DNA of 58,092 nt, taken from contig NZ_JBHLWA010000033.1 of assembly GCF_042433085.1 (NCBI RefSeq), positions 1 to 58,092 on the forward strand, written 5' to 3'. Below the pieces are notes generated by a model. The model saw only the letters and a program-made list of their open reading frames with translations, ran no database searches and was not told the DNA's origin. The stretch is from Gallibacterium melopsittaci (lineage in GTDB: Bacteria; Pseudomonadota; Gammaproteobacteria; Enterobacterales; Pasteurellaceae). Shown piece after piece: positions 24,369-34,138 of this stretch (positions within the stretch are counted from its first letter, which is position 1; each line of letters begins with the position of its first letter). Made by a program: the position numbers and the translations under genes.

Positions 24369-24777
24369 GATGGAAATACGACTATATTCTATAAAACGTC
24401 AATGAAAAGAATATAAATTCCAAATAATGATAATTTGAAATAAATTATCTGGTGCAATATATAGCATTAAGAAAATTTTATGACAATCGTAAAGTTAAAG
24501 AATTGTGAAATGTATCTCATTTTTTCGTATAAATTTTATTAGTTTACATTGGAGATAGTAAGAGATTACAAAATGCAATTTCATTTAAATTCTTTTTATA
24601 TCAACTAATTAATTTATTTTTAATGATTTGTCATTGATTGGCTAGATGGAAAGATTATTAGATGAAAAGTCGGTAATTAGTTATCTAAAGTTAATAAAGT
24701 TTAATTCTTTAGCATGTTTATTAGATAGTAATTTTTGCGAATAAAAATTTTATTTTTATTATTTTGAAAATTTAAGA
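24369..24777. other. 409-bp non-coding region upstream of the sugar ABC transporter
   Basis: Very AT-rich DNA between two minus-strand units. It holds a CRP-like site near 24504 and must contain the transporter promoter. I see no ORF with a convincing start and no clear terminator for the nuclease gene that ends at 24778. Confidence 0.6.
24504..24519. promoter_or_regulatory. CRP-binding site upstream of the sugar ABC transporter
   Basis: TGTGA-AATGTA-TCTCA matches the TGTGA-N6-TCACA consensus at 9 of 10 defined bases. It lies about 170 bp before the binding-protein start, which suits catabolite activation of a sugar transporter. Confidence 0.6.
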
Positions 24778-25494
24778 TCAAATGATATTGCCTTGTTGAC
24801 GAATAATCTGTCTTAAAGTAATGGCAGAACTATTAAAAATTTTTGCCATTAGTGCTAAAAAAAGCTCTCCAGTTGCAATTGCATCTGCAATAGCATTATG
24901 GGCTAAATAAGCGGGGAGTCCTATTTTTTGGCGAATTTCTGTGAGGCGTAAATCTGGAGTTTGCTGTCCCCAATATTCAGATAAAGATCGAGATAAGGTT
25001 AAAGTATCTAGAAAGATTAGTGGTAATGGTGTTGTTGATGATAATTTTAATGCCTGCTTTAAGAAATTTTTTTCAATTAACGCACAGTGAGCAATAATTA
25101 CTTTTCCAGCCAAATAAGGAATAATTCGTTGTAAACAGTTCTGTTCACTTAATCCTAGTGTTAATACTTCTGGACGAATATGATTAATAATTGCGGTTTC
25201 TGGTTTGATTGCATCTCCAGCGGAGAGATAGTAGTGTTGTGATGTAGCTAAAGAAAGCACTTGTTGTTGAATTTCAACCATTCCAATAGAGAGAATGCGA
25301 TCTTGCATAAAATTCAAACCAGATGTTTCAAAATCTAAAGCAACAAAAGTAAGTTGATCTAAAGATAGTTCTCCTGAAGGTAGTGGGGTTTGAAATAGTG
25401 GCAATGCCATTTCAGGAATATCTTGTGTAACTAAAGTATGTTGTCGCTGTTTTTCTAATTGTTTTAAAGGATCCTGCCAAAATTGCCAAATCAT
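24778..25494 (-). CDS. DnaQ-like 3'-5' exonuclease family protein
   Basis: A 238-residue DEDD-type nuclease. Exo I is FVALDFETSGLNF, Exo II lies around IIAHCALIEKNFLKQ, and the Exo III His-Asp pair is in AHNAIADAIATGELF, giving a DEDDh pattern. It resembles the DNA polymerase III epsilon family, but the genuine dnaQ is normally a separate gene. It overlaps the upstream CBS/DUF294 gene by 4 nt (ATGA), so they are translated together. This pairing recurs in gammaproteobacteria, but the joint role is unclear. Confidence 0.82.
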   Translation of the reverse strand: MIWQFWQDPLKQLEKQRQHTLVTQDIPEMALPLFQTPLPSGELSLDQLTFVALDFETSGLNFMQDRILSIGMVEIQQQVLSLATSQHYYLSAGDAIKPETAIINHIRPEVLTLGLSEQNCLQRIIPYLAGKVIIAHCALIEKNFLKQALKLSSTTPLPLIFLDTLTLSRSLSEYWGQQTPDLRLTEIRQKIGLPAYLAHNAIADAIATGELFLALMAKIFNSSAITLRQIIRQQGNII

Positions 25495-27350
25495 CGTAAT
25501 AATCCTTTTGCATTAAAACGCAGTTGTGCAGCCTCTTGATAACGAGCAATAATCCGAAAGGCATCTTTTAGATGATTTCGTTCAAACGAGGTTAAAGAAG
25601 TAGGCTCAATTTCATTTGTTAATGGCTGCTGCTGTAATATAGCTTGTTGTTGATGACGTAAGCGAACTTGATTGATGAATGAGAAAGTTTCATATAGTTC
25701 TTGCTGACTTTCTTGATTAATAACGCCTTGTTGACTAGCAATTTTTAATCGTTCGCCTGTGTTTGTGGTTAAACTATTAGCAGCTAAAGCATAAACTCTA
25801 GCCAGTTCTATAATTAAATTAACGGCTTGTCGCTTAATATTTAGTACTTTTTGGTTTGCACCATTTTTGGCTAAAACGAATTGACGGAACATACCTAATG
25901 GTGGATTAATCCGTAATGAATTTGCAATAAGTAATGCTAAAAAACGGTTATTGCCTTTAATATGCATAAGAATGGTGTGTTGTAGGCTTTCTACCAATGA
26001 TTCATCACCAAATAAGAAACGAATATCGAGATAGACACTAATATCAAGTAAGGCTTGTGGATCAGGGGTATATACCCATTGACGATAATATTCTTTCCAT
26101 TTAGCTAAAGATACTGACCATTTTGCTTGATTTGCCATCATATTGCCTTCGCAATAAGGATAACCACAGGCATTTAAACCAGAACAAACAAAATTGCTTA
26201 AACGTTGGAAATAATCTTGCTCTTCTGATGTCGGCTGGCGAGCGAGAATTAATCCACTATCTTGATCAGAATTAAGGTGCATTTCTTGTCGTGCTTGAGA
26301 ACCAATAGCAAACCAAGCATATGGCATAGGTGCTGGACCAAATTCACGTTCGGCAAGTTGTAATAATCGTTTGGTAAAGGCATCTGCGATTAAAGTAAGC
26401 ATCTGTTGAATTACTTGTGCATCAGTACCAGCCTCTTGTAATGTAAGAAATACCGCTTGTTTTTGTGGTACTAAAGCGAGCAATTCTTCTAAAGATTCTT
26501 GACGATAAATACGACTAATTAAAAAGACAGCTTGTACTTTACTTCTTTCAACTAAACTGGTTGCGGTTAATACGCCAATAACATTGTTTTCCTCAACCAC
26601 GGGCAGACTACGCACATTATGTTGCATCATCATTTCGACTGCTTCAATGAGCAATGCAGATTTATTAATGACCTGAGGATCTTTTGTCATCACTAAACTA
26701 ATAGGTTGATCAATCGTTATTCCTTCTGCAACCACACGTTTAGTTATATCTCGATCACTAATAATGCCAAGTAACTTATCATCTTGCATAATTAACGCAC
26801 TAGAACGGTGCATTTTTACCATAATTTTAGCGGTATCTTGGATAGAACAATTAGGTGAAACAATCGCCATTTGTCGATTCATAACCGTTTCAACTGTTTT
26901 CAAATAAATAGCTTCTTCGGCTAAATGTGTAGTAGAGTGAGCTAAGCGAACGCTTTCTTTCGCAGCAAAATGATGACGAATTGCTGGATTATTTTCAATT
27001 AATTCAAATAGTTTTGATCGAGGAATACGATATAACAGTGTATTTTCGATAGCGATAACGTGATAATCTCCCATTCCTTCTTGGTTAAGTTGGCTAAAAC
27101 CAAAAAGATCTTCATCGGTTAATCTTGCGCGTAGTTCACCTGAAGGCAACCGCTGTTCAACCGCACCAGAACGAATAATAAATAAACCTTTACCAACTAA
27201 TTGTTGTTGTTCTAATGGTTGATCTTTAGTGAGATAGAGGATATCGACAACGCCAGCTAAGGCCTGTTGATCGTGCTTGGATAGAAGATCAAAAGGATGA
27301 ATGGTGGATAAGAAAGTAACGATATTTGGTAAAAGAGAGGTTTCCAACAT
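25491..27350 (-). CDS. Cyclic-nucleotide-binding, CBS and DUF294 nucleotidyltransferase protein
   Basis: A protein of about 619 residues starting at ATG 27350 (MLETSLL). The earlier GTG at 27386 lies inside a terminator-like hairpin and is disfavoured. Domains in order: a cyclic-nucleotide-binding-like domain (~15-130), a pair of CBS domains (~155-275, with GIISDRDITKR and IGVLTATSLVE), a DUF294 nucleotidyltransferase with GSQARQEMHLNSDQDSGL, and a helical C-terminal domain. The layout resembles signal-transduction uridylyltransferase-like proteins; ligand and target are unknown. It is coupled to the downstream exonuclease gene. Confidence 0.82.
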   Translation of the reverse strand: MLETSLLPNIVTFLSTIHPFDLLSKHDQQALAGVVDILYLTKDQPLEQQQLVGKGLFIIRSGAVEQRLPSGELRARLTDEDLFGFSQLNQEGMGDYHVIAIENTLLYRIPRSKLFELIENNPAIRHHFAAKESVRLAHSTTHLAEEAIYLKTVETVMNRQMAIVSPNCSIQDTAKIMVKMHRSSALIMQDDKLLGIISDRDITKRVVAEGITIDQPISLVMTKDPQVINKSALLIEAVEMMMQHNVRSLPVVEENNVIGVLTATSLVERSKVQAVFLISRIYRQESLEELLALVPQKQAVFLTLQEAGTDAQVIQQMLTLIADAFTKRLLQLAEREFGPAPMPYAWFAIGSQARQEMHLNSDQDSGLILARQPTSEEQDYFQRLSNFVCSGLNACGYPYCEGNMMANQAKWSVSLAKWKEYYRQWVYTPDPQALLDISVYLDIRFLFGDESLVESLQHTILMHIKGNNRFLALLIANSLRINPPLGMFRQFVLAKNGANQKVLNIKRQAVNLIIELARVYALAANSLTTNTGERLKIASQQGVINQESQQELYETFSFINQVRLRHQQQAILQQQPLTNEIEPTSLTSFERNHLKDAFRIIARYQEAAQLRFNAKGLLR

Positions 27351-27374
27351 AACAAAATATTTTATAGTGAGTAA

Positions 27375-27400
27375 AGTAAACCGCACTTTGGCGGTTTACT
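27375..27400 (-). terminator. USS-containing stem-loop after the symporter gene
   Basis: AGTAAACCGC and GCGGTTTACT form a perfect 10-bp stem with a 6-nt loop. One arm and the loop contain the uptake core ACCGCACTTT (27380-27389). Uptake sequences built into terminator hairpins are common in Pasteurellaceae. The U tract is weak. Confidence 0.6.
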
Positions 27401-27418
27401 TAAGATGATTTATTTTTA

Positions 27419-29110
27419 TTATGCAACAACTTTTTTGGTTTGGGTATGACGTAAAGCCTGAATGATAGACCAAACAACATAAGCAATAGCAAGTGTTGCG
27501 ACTACATAATAGGTTGGCATTAACCATGCCCCTACATTTTGAGCCAAGAAGGTATACATGGATACAGAAGCTAAACAAATTAATACGGCAACAGGCTTAG
27601 TTAATGACCAAGGTTTAATATCCACTTGTTCGGTATAAACTTCTTGATATTCGGTTTCTCGAGGGAAGAACCGACCAATTACCAACATAAATAAGATATT
27701 GGCGACAAAGAGTAAACCAATTAAATGGAAGAAGTGAATATCTACTTTAATAATAAAGTTAAATACGATATAAGCAGACATACCAAAAAGTAGTCCTAAT
27801 TTTGCAGCGATAGCAGGTACGCGTTTAGTTAATAAACCAATTAAGACAACACTTAAAATTGGCGCATTAAACATTCCTTGTAATTGCTGGATTAAATAGA
27901 ATAAACCATCTGCACTATTAGCTACTAAAGGTGCAGCAACCATAGCAATAATCGCTAAACTTAAACCTAGAATTTTACCAACAGTAACTACTTGGGTTTC
28001 AGTGGCATTTGGGTTTAATGATTTTTTATAAATATTGACGGTAAATAGTGTTACTGAAGAGTTTAATGCACCACTGAAAGTTGAAAATACTGCACCGACT
28101 ACTACGGCAGCAAAGAAACCTACTAATAAATCAGGTAAAACTAATTGTACTAACATTGGATAGGCATTATCAGGATTCTCCATCTGGCCATTGAAGATAT
28201 GGTAGGCGATGATGCCTGGTAAAATAATAATGCTTGGAATTAATAACTTAAAGAATGCACATAGGAATACCCCTTTTTGTCCTTCAGCCAGATTTTTTGC
28301 ACCTAATGCTTTTTGGACGATTGATTGATTAGTACACCAGAAAAACATATTGGATACGATCAATCCAGTAAAGAGAGTTGAAAAGGGAACTAATGAATCT
28401 TCTGCACCAATAGAATTAAATTTCTCAGGATGAGATTGAAAAACTTCTGTTAGACCAGACCAAACATTACCATCGCCAACATAGCCAAGAGCAAATAAGG
28501 TTACGGTTAATCCTCCAACAATTAATCCTACGCCATTTAAGGTGTCTGCAATCGCAATGGCTTTAATACCACCGAATACAGCATAAATAGCACCAATAGC
28601 TCCAACTCCCCAAACCATAATTAATAAAGCGGTTGAACGATCTAAATGGAAGACATTAGAAACTTGGAATAAATTTTCTAAGGCGATTGCACCAGTATAA
28701 AGAACAATAGGTAGTAATGAGATGACATATAACCCTAAGAATAAAATTGAGGTGATGGTAAGCGTTTGTTTATCAAAACGTTTTTCTAAATATTCAGGGA
28801 TACTCGAAATACCGAGTTTAAGATAACGAGGTAGGAAGAAAATAGCGAATAGAACAATCGTGATAGCTGCCATGACTTCCCATGCCATTACAATAAAACC
28901 AGTACGGAAAGAAAGACCATTTAAACCAACAAGGTGTTCAGTAGAAAGGTTCATCAATAACATAGATGAACCAATATAAATGCCAGTTAAAGAACGTCCA
29001 CCAAGGAAATACCCTTCGGCAGATTCGGTCAGATGTGCATTACGCGTTTTATAATAAGCATAACCAGCAACAAAGGCGGTAAATGCGATAAATGAAATAA
29101 AAGCAAACAT
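27419..29110 (-). CDS. Sodium:solute symporter (SSS family, SLC5-like)
   Basis: A 563-residue membrane protein with about 14 hydrophobic helices. SSS markers include YFLGGRSLTGIYIGSSMLLMNLSTEH at the start and GAVFSTFSGALNSSVTLFTV near the sodium site. It resembles the YidK/SGLT branch that imports sugars or polyols with sodium. GGAG precedes the ATG. It lies 56 nt after a Gfo/Idh/MocA oxidoreductase gene on the same strand, so the pair probably imports and oxidises one substrate. Confidence 0.85.
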   Translation of the reverse strand: MFAFISFIAFTAFVAGYAYYKTRNAHLTESAEGYFLGGRSLTGIYIGSSMLLMNLSTEHLVGLNGLSFRTGFIVMAWEVMAAITIVLFAIFFLPRYLKLGISSIPEYLEKRFDKQTLTITSILFLGLYVISLLPIVLYTGAIALENLFQVSNVFHLDRSTALLIMVWGVGAIGAIYAVFGGIKAIAIADTLNGVGLIVGGLTVTLFALGYVGDGNVWSGLTEVFQSHPEKFNSIGAEDSLVPFSTLFTGLIVSNMFFWCTNQSIVQKALGAKNLAEGQKGVFLCAFFKLLIPSIIILPGIIAYHIFNGQMENPDNAYPMLVQLVLPDLLVGFFAAVVVGAVFSTFSGALNSSVTLFTVNIYKKSLNPNATETQVVTVGKILGLSLAIIAMVAAPLVANSADGLFYLIQQLQGMFNAPILSVVLIGLLTKRVPAIAAKLGLLFGMSAYIVFNFIIKVDIHFFHLIGLLFVANILFMLVIGRFFPRETEYQEVYTEQVDIKPWSLTKPVAVLICLASVSMYTFLAQNVGAWLMPTYYVVATLAIAYVVWSIIQALRHTQTKKVVA

Positions 29111-29166
29111 TATTTTCTCCTACATCAAGGAAACAAGATTGTTTCCAGTACTAAAGTATCAAATTG

Positions 29167-30300
29167 TTAAATTTCACTCACTTTTACCCAAGTTTTATGT
29201 TGTGCAGAATGTGCAATGGCTTCTAAAACTTGAGAAATGTGATAGCCAACATAGAAATCAGGCATAATTGGTTTGTTATAGAGAAGTCCTTCAACCAGAT
29301 CTCTTATTTCGACTGTTTTTTGATCATTAAATCCAATGCCATGACCAGCACTAATACAGAATGGACGATAATCAGGATGTTCTGGACCAGTTAAAATAGT
29401 TTTAAACCCTTGACGGTGGGAGGCATCTTCGTGGCGATAGAGTTTTAATTCGGCCATACGTTCTTGGGTAAAACTCAATGTACCTTTCGTACCTGTGACA
29501 ACATAAGTTAATCCCATTTTACGTCCGCAAGCGATACGAGAGGTTTCAATCGTTCCCATTGAACCATTAGCAAAACGTACTAATGCACTCGCTTGATCTT
29601 CATTTTCAACAGTACAACGTTTATTAAGGTCTTTGGGATCTGGACGTTGTTTAATGACTGTCTGCATATCACCGCACACTTCTTGAATTTCAGAACCTAG
29701 TAAATATTCCGCCATATGGACGATATGGGCAGCGAGATCACCCAAGGTACCTAGCCCAGCGAGATGACGATAACAATGCCAATCCATAGGAGTATTAGGA
29801 TTGGCTAAATAATCTTCATTATGTGTACCGTAAAAATGGATAACATCACCAATTTCACCATTAGCAATAATTTCACGTGCTAATTGGCTCGTTGGATTTT
29901 TGGCATAATTGAAACCAACCAATGTTTTTACACCAGCTCGTTGTGCAGCAAGATACATCTCTTTGGCTTCTGCAGCTGTTAAAGCTAATGGTTTTTCAGA
30001 ATAAACAGTTTTCCCATGTTGAATTGCTGCTAAAGCAATCTCTTTATGTAAGAAATTAGGCGTACAAATATCAACAACATCGACATTTGGATCGGAAACT
30101 AATTGTTTCCAATCTGCAGTAGAACGGCGAAAACCAAACTCTTTTGCACGTTGGGCTGCCAATTCAGGTGTAACTTCTGCTAAAAATTCGAGTTCAACTT
30201 TATTTTGTAAATTGAACACTGTCGATAATTGTGCATAGGCAATGGCATGGCAACGACCGATGTAACCTGTACCAACAAGACCAATTCTGACTTTATCCAT
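29167..30300 (-). CDS. Gfo/Idh/MocA-family NAD(P)-dependent oxidoreductase
   Basis: A 377-residue dehydrogenase. The Rossmann motif is GLVGTGYIGRCHA, the catalytic lysine lies in YSEKPLAL, and the substrate-side Asp/His motif is GTLGDLAAHIVHMAEYL. The family oxidises inositol, glucose or other cyclic sugars and derivatives. AAGGAG precedes the ATG. Pairing with the SSS symporter suggests a small sugar or polyol catabolic module. No other inositol genes are present in the window, so an inositol dehydrogenase name is not justified. Confidence 0.85.
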   Translation of the reverse strand: MDKVRIGLVGTGYIGRCHAIAYAQLSTVFNLQNKVELEFLAEVTPELAAQRAKEFGFRRSTADWKQLVSDPNVDVVDICTPNFLHKEIALAAIQHGKTVYSEKPLALTAAEAKEMYLAAQRAGVKTLVGFNYAKNPTSQLAREIIANGEIGDVIHFYGTHNEDYLANPNTPMDWHCYRHLAGLGTLGDLAAHIVHMAEYLLGSEIQEVCGDMQTVIKQRPDPKDLNKRCTVENEDQASALVRFANGSMGTIETSRIACGRKMGLTYVVTGTKGTLSFTQERMAELKLYRHEDASHRQGFKTILTGPEHPDYRPFCISAGHGIGFNDQKTVEIRDLVEGLLYNKPIMPDFYVGYHISQVLEAIAHSAQHKTWVKVSEI

Positions 30301-30657
30301 TTTTAGGCTCCTTTTTGGAAAATACCTTGTGTATTGAACGCTTGTAGTCTGTTTTAAAAAGCTATCTTTCTAAATAGTACAGAGCACAAGTAAATCATCA
30401 GTTAACATACCCTTTGATAATGAAAATTTCAATTCAGTTTTATTTTAAAATAAAAAATTTATTTCATTTTGTGATCTGTGTAGGAATATTTAAAATTCAA
30501 AATAGAAAAGGCTTGAAATGAATAAAAAAAGAGTATCACTGTTAATTCTATGATTAAGATAAAAGAATATTTATTCTATCCTTTTTTGTGGTGAAAAAAT
30601 AAGCAGGAAAAGAGTTCCTGCTTGAGATTTATATATAAATGCAAGTATTTATGGAAG
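30301..30657. other. 357-bp gap between the oxidoreductase gene and uvrB
   Basis: AT-rich, non-coding. It contains the oxidoreductase promoter region and the uvrB terminator. A TGTGATCTGTG stretch at 30470 recalls half a CRP site but has no matching second half. Confidence 0.6.
30592..30623 (-). terminator. uvrB terminator
   Basis: AAGCAGGAA and TTCCTGCTT form a 9-bp stem with a 5-nt loop. On the minus strand it is followed by ATTTTTT, a clear U tract. Confidence 0.88.
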
Positions 30658-32694
30658 TTAATCTCCTTGTAATTGCATAAAACGTTCACGCAGTGAATGT
30701 AATTGATCTCGAGTTTGTGCTGCTTTTTCAAATTCAAGATCTTGAGCAAATTTATACATTTGCTGTTCAAGTCGTTTAATCTCTTTTTGTAGATCTTTTG
30801 CATTATCCAACGTTGCGTAAGTAGCTGTGGGCTCTGCAATTTTGCTTGGACGAGATTTTTTCCCTTTTTGATTTGTTGGGCTTTGTCCAATATCTAAAAT
30901 CTCACCAATTTTCTTATTTAATGCTTTTGGTACGATACCATGTTGTTTATTATAAGCCTGTTGTTTTTGTCGACGACGTTCCGTTTCATCAATCGCTTTT
31001 TGCATAGATGGGGTAATATGATCGGCATAGAGAATCGCTTTACCGTGAAGATTTCGTGCCGCACGTCCAATCGTTTGAATTAAGGAACGTTCCGAACGTA
31101 AAAAGCCCTCTTTATCGGCATCGAGAATGGCAACCAATGAAACTTCAGGCATATCTAATCCTTCACGCAATAGGTTGATACCAACTAGGACATCAAATTC
31201 ACCCGCACGTAAATCCCGAATAATTTCAACACGCTCTACGGTATCAATGTCTGAGTGTAGATAACGAACTAAGACACCGTGTTCCGCTAAGTAATCGGTC
31301 AGATCTTCTGCCATCTTTTTGGTAAGTGTAGTAACTAATACACGCTCATTTTTCTCTACTCGTAAACGAATTTCTGAGAGGAGATCATCAACCTGAGTAC
31401 CAACTGGACGCACCTCAATTTCTGGATCTAATAATCCAGTTGGGCGCACAACTTGATCGATAATTTCATCACCCGATTTTTCTAATTCATAAGGGCCTGG
31501 TGTGGCTGAAACATAAATCGTTTGTGGGGCTAGACGTTCAAACTCTTCAAAACGTAATGGACGATTGTCCAATGCAGAAGGTAAGCGGAATCCATATTCA
31601 ACCAAAGTTTCTTTGCGAGAACGGTCGCCACGATACATTCCTCCGATTTGAGGAACGGTAACGTGTGATTCATCGATAATTAATAGACCATCGCTTGGAA
31701 TATAGTCGAATAGTGTTGGTGGTGGCTCTCCCTCTTTGCGACCAGAGAGATAACGAGAGTAGTTTTCAATTCCTGAGCAATAGCCAAGCTCATTCATCAT
31801 CTCAATATCAAATTGGGTGCGTTGAGTAATACGTTGTTCTTCTAAGAGTTTATGTTCTTTTATAAAGTATTCTCGGCGTTGAACTAACTCTTGTTTGATT
31901 TGTTCTATTGCTTCAAGAATTCGTTCTCGTGGCGTAACATAGTGTGTTTTAGGATAAACAGTATAACGAGGCACTACACCAAGCGAGTGATTGGTCAACG
32001 GATCGAACAGGCTTAAACGCTCAATTTCTTCATCAAATAACTCTACTCGTAACGCAACATCATCTGATTCTGCTGGGAAAATATCAATTACATCACCATG
32101 TACACGGAATGTTCCACGTTGAAAGGCTTGATCATTGCGTGTGTACTGTAAAGCGGCGAGATGGGATAGGATTTGGCGTTGATCGATAATCGCACCTGTC
32201 TGCAAATGCAGCATCATTTTTAAATAGGAATCTGGATCGCCTAACCCATAAATTGCAGAAACGGATGTCACCACAATAGTATCACGACGTTCGAGAAAGG
32301 ATTTTGTTGCTGAAAGTCGCATCTGTTCGATTTGATCATTAATAGACGCATCTTTCTCAATAAAAGTATCGCTTGCTGGAACATAGGCTTCTGGTTGGTA
32401 GTAGTCATAGTAAGAAACGAAATATTCCACAGCATTTTCAGGGAAAAAGGCTTTCATTTCTGCATAAAGTTGTGCCGCTAACGTTTTATTTGGTGCAAAG
32501 ATCATTGCTGGTCGATTTAATTGAGCAATGACATTGGCAATGGTAAATGTTTTGCCTGAACCCGTTACTCCGAGTAATGTTTGGTGAGCTAGCCCATCGT
32601 TTAGATTCTCTACCAATTTGGCAATAGCAGCAGGTTGGTCACCAGAGGGTTTAAAATCAGAATGGAGAATAAATGGCTTACTATTTTTTTTCAT
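30658..32694 (-). CDS. uvrB: Excinuclease ABC subunit B
   Basis: A 678-residue helicase-like damage-verification subunit. Walker A is GVTGSGKTFT, the beta-hairpin region is YYDYYQPEAYVPASDTFIEKD, the DEAD-like box is IIDESHV, and motif VI is QTIGRAARN. The C-terminal UVR motif (LEFEKAAQTRDQL) binds UvrC. It works with UvrA and UvrC in nucleotide excision repair. Length and architecture are normal. A LexA-like half-palindrome lies about 55 bp upstream. Confidence 0.97.
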   Translation of the reverse strand: MKKNSKPFILHSDFKPSGDQPAAIAKLVENLNDGLAHQTLLGVTGSGKTFTIANVIAQLNRPAMIFAPNKTLAAQLYAEMKAFFPENAVEYFVSYYDYYQPEAYVPASDTFIEKDASINDQIEQMRLSATKSFLERRDTIVVTSVSAIYGLGDPDSYLKMMLHLQTGAIIDQRQILSHLAALQYTRNDQAFQRGTFRVHGDVIDIFPAESDDVALRVELFDEEIERLSLFDPLTNHSLGVVPRYTVYPKTHYVTPRERILEAIEQIKQELVQRREYFIKEHKLLEEQRITQRTQFDIEMMNELGYCSGIENYSRYLSGRKEGEPPPTLFDYIPSDGLLIIDESHVTVPQIGGMYRGDRSRKETLVEYGFRLPSALDNRPLRFEEFERLAPQTIYVSATPGPYELEKSGDEIIDQVVRPTGLLDPEIEVRPVGTQVDDLLSEIRLRVEKNERVLVTTLTKKMAEDLTDYLAEHGVLVRYLHSDIDTVERVEIIRDLRAGEFDVLVGINLLREGLDMPEVSLVAILDADKEGFLRSERSLIQTIGRAARNLHGKAILYADHITPSMQKAIDETERRRQKQQAYNKQHGIVPKALNKKIGEILDIGQSPTNQKGKKSRPSKIAEPTATYATLDNAKDLQKEIKRLEQQMYKFAQDLEFEKAAQTRDQLHSLRERFMQLQGD

Positions 32695-32741
32695 AATTAC
32701 CGTGAGAGATTAGTAAAATTTTGCAGAATTTTAACATATTT

Positions 32742-32757
32742 CTGTAACAAGCTACAT
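32742..32757. promoter_or_regulatory. Possible LexA box upstream of uvrB
   Basis: CTGT-AACAAGCT-ACAT matches the SOS consensus CTGT-N8-ACAG at 7 of 8 fixed positions, with the usual spacing, about 50 bp before the uvrB start. The last base of the second half-site is wrong, so this is tentative. Confidence 0.35.
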
Positions 32758-32855
32758 TTGTCAGGCAAATTCAAAGAATTTCGGTAAACCACAATAGAAT
32801 TAGGTGATATAACGAATTATAATTTCTTATAACATTAATTTATTAAAAAAATCAT

Positions 32856-33869
32856 ATGAAAATTAGCAGTTTATTACCTGGTTTATTATTAGCTGGTGTG
32901 GTAACTATTGTTGCCTTTACCTTAACGTATTTTGGAGTTGGTCAATCATTAGGTATTAGTGCCTTAACTTTTGCCATTTTATTAGGAATGCTTGTTGGGA
33001 ATACAATCTATCCTAAGATAGCCAATACCTGTCATGAGGGTGTGAATTTTTCTAAAGGAATTCTGTTACGTGCAGGCATTATTTTGTATGGCTTTCGGAT
33101 TACTTTCCAACAAATTGATTCTGTTGGCGTGAATGCAGTTGTGACTGATGCCATTATGCTGCTTTCAACTTTTCTTATTACTTGTTGGTTAGGGATAAAA
33201 TGGCTCAAAATTGATAAAGAAACGACTTATCTTTGTGCAACGGGTGCAAGTATTTGTGGAGCGGCTGCGGTGATGGCAGCTGAACCTGTAGTGAAAGCAC
33301 AATCGCATAAAGTGTCTGTCGCAATCGCCACTGTCGTGATCTTTGGTACGATAGCGATGTTTACCTATCCAATTTTTTATACTTGGTTGCAACATTATCT
33401 AACAGAACATCAATTTGGTATCTATATTGGTTCAACAGTACATGAAGTGGCACAAGTGTATGCAGCTGGTCAGAATATTAATAGTCAGATTGCAGATAGT
33501 GCTGTGATTACCAAAATGATTCGAGTGATGATGTTAGCACCATTCTTATTAGGACTTTCTTATTTCTTAAGTCGTGAGCAATCAACGACAGAACATAGAA
33601 AAATCAATATTCCGTGGTTTGCTGTTTGGTTTATTATTGTCGCTATTTTTAACTCATTCCCAATTTTGCCTGTACAAATAACACAATGGTTAGTCCAGAT
33701 CGATACCATTTTGTTAATGATGGCGATGTCAGCATTAGGGTTAACGACACATATTGATGCTATTAAAAAAGCAGGAGCAAAACCATTAATTCTTGGTTTG
33801 ATTGTCTTTTTCTGGTTATCGATTGGAGGTTTCGTAATTAATATGGTAAGTCAAGCACTATTTGGCTAA
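32856..33869 (+). CDS. YeiH/UPF0324-family membrane protein (putative sulfate exporter)
   Basis: A 337-residue inner-membrane protein with about 10 hydrophobic helices. UPF0324 markers include LAILLGMLVGN-like and GILLRAGIILYGFRIT segments, the CATGASICGAAAVMA motif and STVHEVAQVYAAG. Family members are annotated as sulfate exporters on limited evidence. It is divergent from uvrB and is followed by a long terminator. The substrate is not proven by sequence. Confidence 0.82.
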   Translation: MKISSLLPGLLLAGVVTIVAFTLTYFGVGQSLGISALTFAILLGMLVGNTIYPKIANTCHEGVNFSKGILLRAGIILYGFRITFQQIDSVGVNAVVTDAIMLLSTFLITCWLGIKWLKIDKETTYLCATGASICGAAAVMAAEPVVKAQSHKVSVAIATVVIFGTIAMFTYPIFYTWLQHYLTEHQFGIYIGSTVHEVAQVYAAGQNINSQIADSAVITKMIRVMMLAPFLLGLSYFLSREQSTTEHRKINIPWFAVWFIIVAIFNSFPILPVQITQWLVQIDTILLMMAMSALGLTTHIDAIKKAGAKPLILGLIVFFWLSIGGFVINMVSQALFG

Positions 33870-33936
33870 TAAAATGTATCAAAAATGGAGTGCCGATTAC
33901 TCCAACAATAATTATTTCAACTGAACATTGCATAAG

Positions 33937-33994
33937 AAAAAAACTTGAAAAATAGTAAGTTTTGCACAGACTTATTTTTGTCAAGTTTTTTTTT
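33937..33994 (+). terminator. Terminator of the YeiH-like gene
   Basis: A long A/T-rich stem: AACTTGA pairs with TCAAGTT, extended inward by AAAATA-GT-AAGT against ACTTATTTT with a 2-nt bulge. It is followed by a run of nine T. Confidence 0.8.
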
Positions 33995-34138
33995 ATTTAT
34001 TTTTTTAGCGAAAAATATAATCTTTACTAGATTTTATATAACTTATTGATTTTTAATAAAATGTTATTTTGCAAACAATTCCAATAACAACGAATAAAAA
34101 CCCTTATATAGCAAGGATTAAGGAAAATTCGAGAAGAG

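Noticed and set aside
29167..30300. Myo-inositol dehydrogenase (iolG) with the symporter as inositol transporter.
   Set aside because: The family fits but no other iol gene is present, and the sequence alone does not define the substrate.
30470..30485. TGTGATCTGTGTAGGA as a CRP site for the oxidoreductase/symporter pair.
   Set aside because: Only one half-site fits; the second half has little match to TCACA.
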